From contig JAFVEJ010000055.1 in the NCBI GenBank assembly GCA_017476085.1, positions 1 to 7,739 of the forward strand: 7,739 nt of DNA, given 5' to 3'. The translations under genes and the position numbers were made by a program. Positions 6,157 through 7,739 of the stretch are shown here, piece after piece. Positions within the stretch are counted from its first letter, which is position 1. Each line of letters begins with the position of its first letter. The stretch is from Alphaproteobacteria bacterium. GTDB lineage: Bacteria; Pseudomonadota; Alphaproteobacteria; RF32; CAG-977. The notes below the pieces were generated by a model. The model was not told the DNA's origin and did no database searches. It saw only the letters and a program-made list of their open reading frames with translations.

Positions 6157-7739
6157 AGCTTTTATTGATGTGGCCTTGCCCGAAGAAGCGGCGGGCGCGG
6201 TGTATGAAATCGTCAAAAAGGAACTGATCACGCCATTTGAAGACTTTATCGGCAAAAAGCGTCTGCGTGAGCATGACTGGAGTTTAAAAGGGCGGATTCA
6301 AACAAACGGAGAAGTGATTCGTGAAACCATAGAAATGGCGGGCGGCGATCCGAATGCCGTTTTGGTCAAAGGGCCGGGAATTACACCGACAAAAGAGCAG
6401 ACGCAAACCGTTTTGACGGAATTGGAGGATGAGCGAAAACCGGAAGATTTGGGAAAACTGGTGACGGGTACGCCGAACGGATATCTGCGCGGCCATTGGT
6501 TGGTTAAAGGCAATTTGGAACGTTATGGCAATCCGGGACTTTTGGATTTGCTGGAAACATCTTTGCCAACGTATGACAAGGCGGGAAAACTGGATGTTTT
6601 GTATTTGGACGGCGGCCGGGAAAAAGACGGCCTCTTTTTTGTATTGGAAAATGATGCCGAAGTCCGCGTTGATTTTAACCGCCGCACGGTCAGAGAAGCT
6701 GAAAGACTGTCTGCCGGTTCTGCCGTGTACGTTAAAATCACGCATCGGCAGGACGTTGTCGATTTATGCGCTCAAGCCATCCAAAAAGGCAATGAAATCG
6801 TCTTTATGTCAAAATATACGGTTCGTCCGAATTTAGACGGCGAAAAGAAAAAAATTTACAATAACTGCCGCGAAAAATACGGTTTGGAACGACGCGAAGG
6901 CAATCAAGGCGATATTGTGGATGCGGCTTTTGCGCGTTTGTTGGCTAAGCCGAATGCAAAGAATTTAACGGTGTTGGTGCCGGATCCGTCCTATGGGCCG
7001 AAAATTGCCGCTGTTTTAAACGCTGTTTATACGGTCGGTGTCAGAAAACCGGCGGGAGAATTTTCCGTTTGTCGTTTTTCCGCCGGAAAAAGCGAATATG
7101 GCGGATTGAATCAGGTTGCGACCGAAGACGGTGAATATCGTCTGCATATCGGTTCTAAAGAAATTCGCATTCCCGTTTGCGCCGGCGATATGTTTGAAGA
7201 AATGCATTACGATTACAAAGACGCCGAACGTTATGTCAAACAGGTGTTTCATCAGGCCGCCGTCAAAAATTATGATCGGGTTGTGTTCGCTTTTGATGAA
7301 ACGGATTTGTATGACGCTCCCGTTGTCAAAGCCGTGCGGGAAGAAGCTTTGCGCCTGAAAAAAGTCGAGGGGCAGGATTTTATTGTTATGAACTCCGATG
7401 CCGCGGCTGTAATGATGTTTACGGCGCCGCTGCCGGGCAGGACATGCTATGCTTATGACAATTTATGGGGAGACAGTGTTTCGGACGCTATGGATCTGGG
7501 AACCAGCATCGCTTCGATCAATTCCGTGATTTTATTGGCGGACGGGCGGATATGGCCTGAAATGGGCGGTGCGGGAACGGCTCCCGATTTGGTGGATTTA
7601 TATGAAAAAGAAGGGTTTTGGCGCTATGATCCGATACCGATTATTGAAGGAATGGCTATCGGGTTTCAGCAAGCTTCTTTAAAAGAACCGGACAATATGT
7701 CTCTGAAATTGTATGCGCAGTCTTTGCATGAAGCGTATA
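6149..7739 (+). CDS. Isocitrate dehydrogenase-family enzyme, large divergent form (3' end outside window)
   Basis: An open frame of 530 residues runs off the window. It is predicted to decarboxylate isocitrate oxidatively to 2-oxoglutarate, the step after AcnB. The N-terminus (IVKKELITPFEDFI, then GPGITPT with Thr79, then TPNGYLRG with Thr108, Asn110 and Arg114) parallels the substrate loop of eukaryotic-type IDH, where SPNGTIRN is usual. AIQKGNEIVFMSKYT places the catalytic Lys at 222. Metal-site aspartates follow at 417 (NSDAAAVMM) and at 442 and 446 (NLWGDSVSD, the IDH/IPMDH signature). Type II IDHs are about 410 residues with ~63 between the Lys and the GDxxSD motif; here it is 220, so a ~155-residue insertion lies about at 245-405. 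The coenzyme loop is AGTAPD (475-480): the usual HGT histidine is Ala, and Asp replaces the basic NADP-phosphate contact, which suggests NAD. ATG 6149 overlaps the acnB stop, with GGTGGAG and AAGG just upstream, so translation is probably coupled. Other dehydrogenases of the fold are possible but fit the neighbour less well. Confidence 0.75.
   Translation, partial: MVKAFIDVALPEEAAGAVYEIVKKELITPFEDFIGKKRLREHDWSLKGRIQTNGEVIRETIEMAGGDPNAVLVKGPGITPTKEQTQTVLTELEDERKPEDLGKLVTGTPNGYLRGHWLVKGNLERYGNPGLLDLLETSLPTYDKAGKLDVLYLDGGREKDGLFFVLENDAEVRVDFNRRTVREAERLSAGSAVYVKITHRQDVVDLCAQAIQKGNEIVFMSKYTVRPNLDGEKKKIYNNCREKYGLERREGNQGDIVDAAFARLLAKPNAKNLTVLVPDPSYGPKIAAVLNAVYTVGVRKPAGEFSVCRFSAGKSEYGGLNQVATEDGEYRLHIGSKEIRIPVCAGDMFEEMHYDYKDAERYVKQVFHQAAVKNYDRVVFAFDETDLYDAPVVKAVREEALRLKKVEGQDFIVMNSDAAAVMMFTAPLPGRTCYAYDNLWGDSVSDAMDLGTSIASINSVILLADGRIWPEMGGAGTAPDLVDLYEKEGFWRYDPIPIIEGMAIGFQQASLKEPDNMSLKLYAQSLHEAY

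Noticed and set aside
6525..6836. Plus-strand open frame of 103 codons in another frame within the dehydrogenase gene
   Set aside because: It overlaps the 530-codon frame that carries IDH motifs throughout. The short frame has no motif and a Cys/Trp/Lys-rich shadow composition.

Overview
The window is 7.7 kb of tightly packed, single-strand (+) bacterial chromosome of moderate GC. It holds six protein genes and no RNA genes, mobile elements or CRISPR. The host is most likely a Gram-negative, probably proteobacterial, organism. The reasons are a class A PBP of the PBP1C type with its C-terminal extension domain, two lipoproteins with clean lipoboxes and no Asp after the Cys (as expected for outer-membrane sorting), and a B-type aconitase. 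I cannot place it more finely from the sequence.

Layout. (1) Bases 1-1167: C-terminal half of penicillin-binding protein 1C, with its 5' end outside the window. (2) Bases 1178-2431: a peptidase-U32-family protein with the cysteine signature and C-terminal domain of the TrhP type (tRNA U34 hydroxylation), only 10 nt after pbpC and probably co-transcribed. (3) Bases 2432-2502: the only real intergenic gap, with a plausible sigma-70 promoter. (4) Bases 2503-3183 and 3197-3622: two consecutive small lipoprotein genes, one unrecognised and one resembling NTF2-like domains. (5) Bases 3637-6156: a complete acnB (aconitate hydratase B). (6) Bases 6149-7739: a 531-codon fragment, open at the 3' end, of an isocitrate dehydrogenase-family enzyme that overlaps acnB by 8 nt.

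How the genes fit together. acnB and the overlapping dehydrogenase encode consecutive TCA-cycle steps (citrate to isocitrate to 2-oxoglutarate) and look translationally coupled. The two lipoprotein genes upstream are close enough (13 and 14 nt gaps) to share their transcript. The most unusual item is the dehydrogenase. It aligns in its landmarks with eukaryotic-type (type II) IDH, but it has roughly 155 extra residues between the catalytic Lys and the metal-binding Asp residues. At the coenzyme site it carries an Ala-Gly-Thr-Ala-Pro-Asp motif instead of the usual His-Gly-Thr followed by basic residues, which suggests NAD rather than NADP use. The AcnB also shows a substitution beside a cluster-ligand cysteine and a short C-terminus. 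The rest of the window looks like ordinary housekeeping content.
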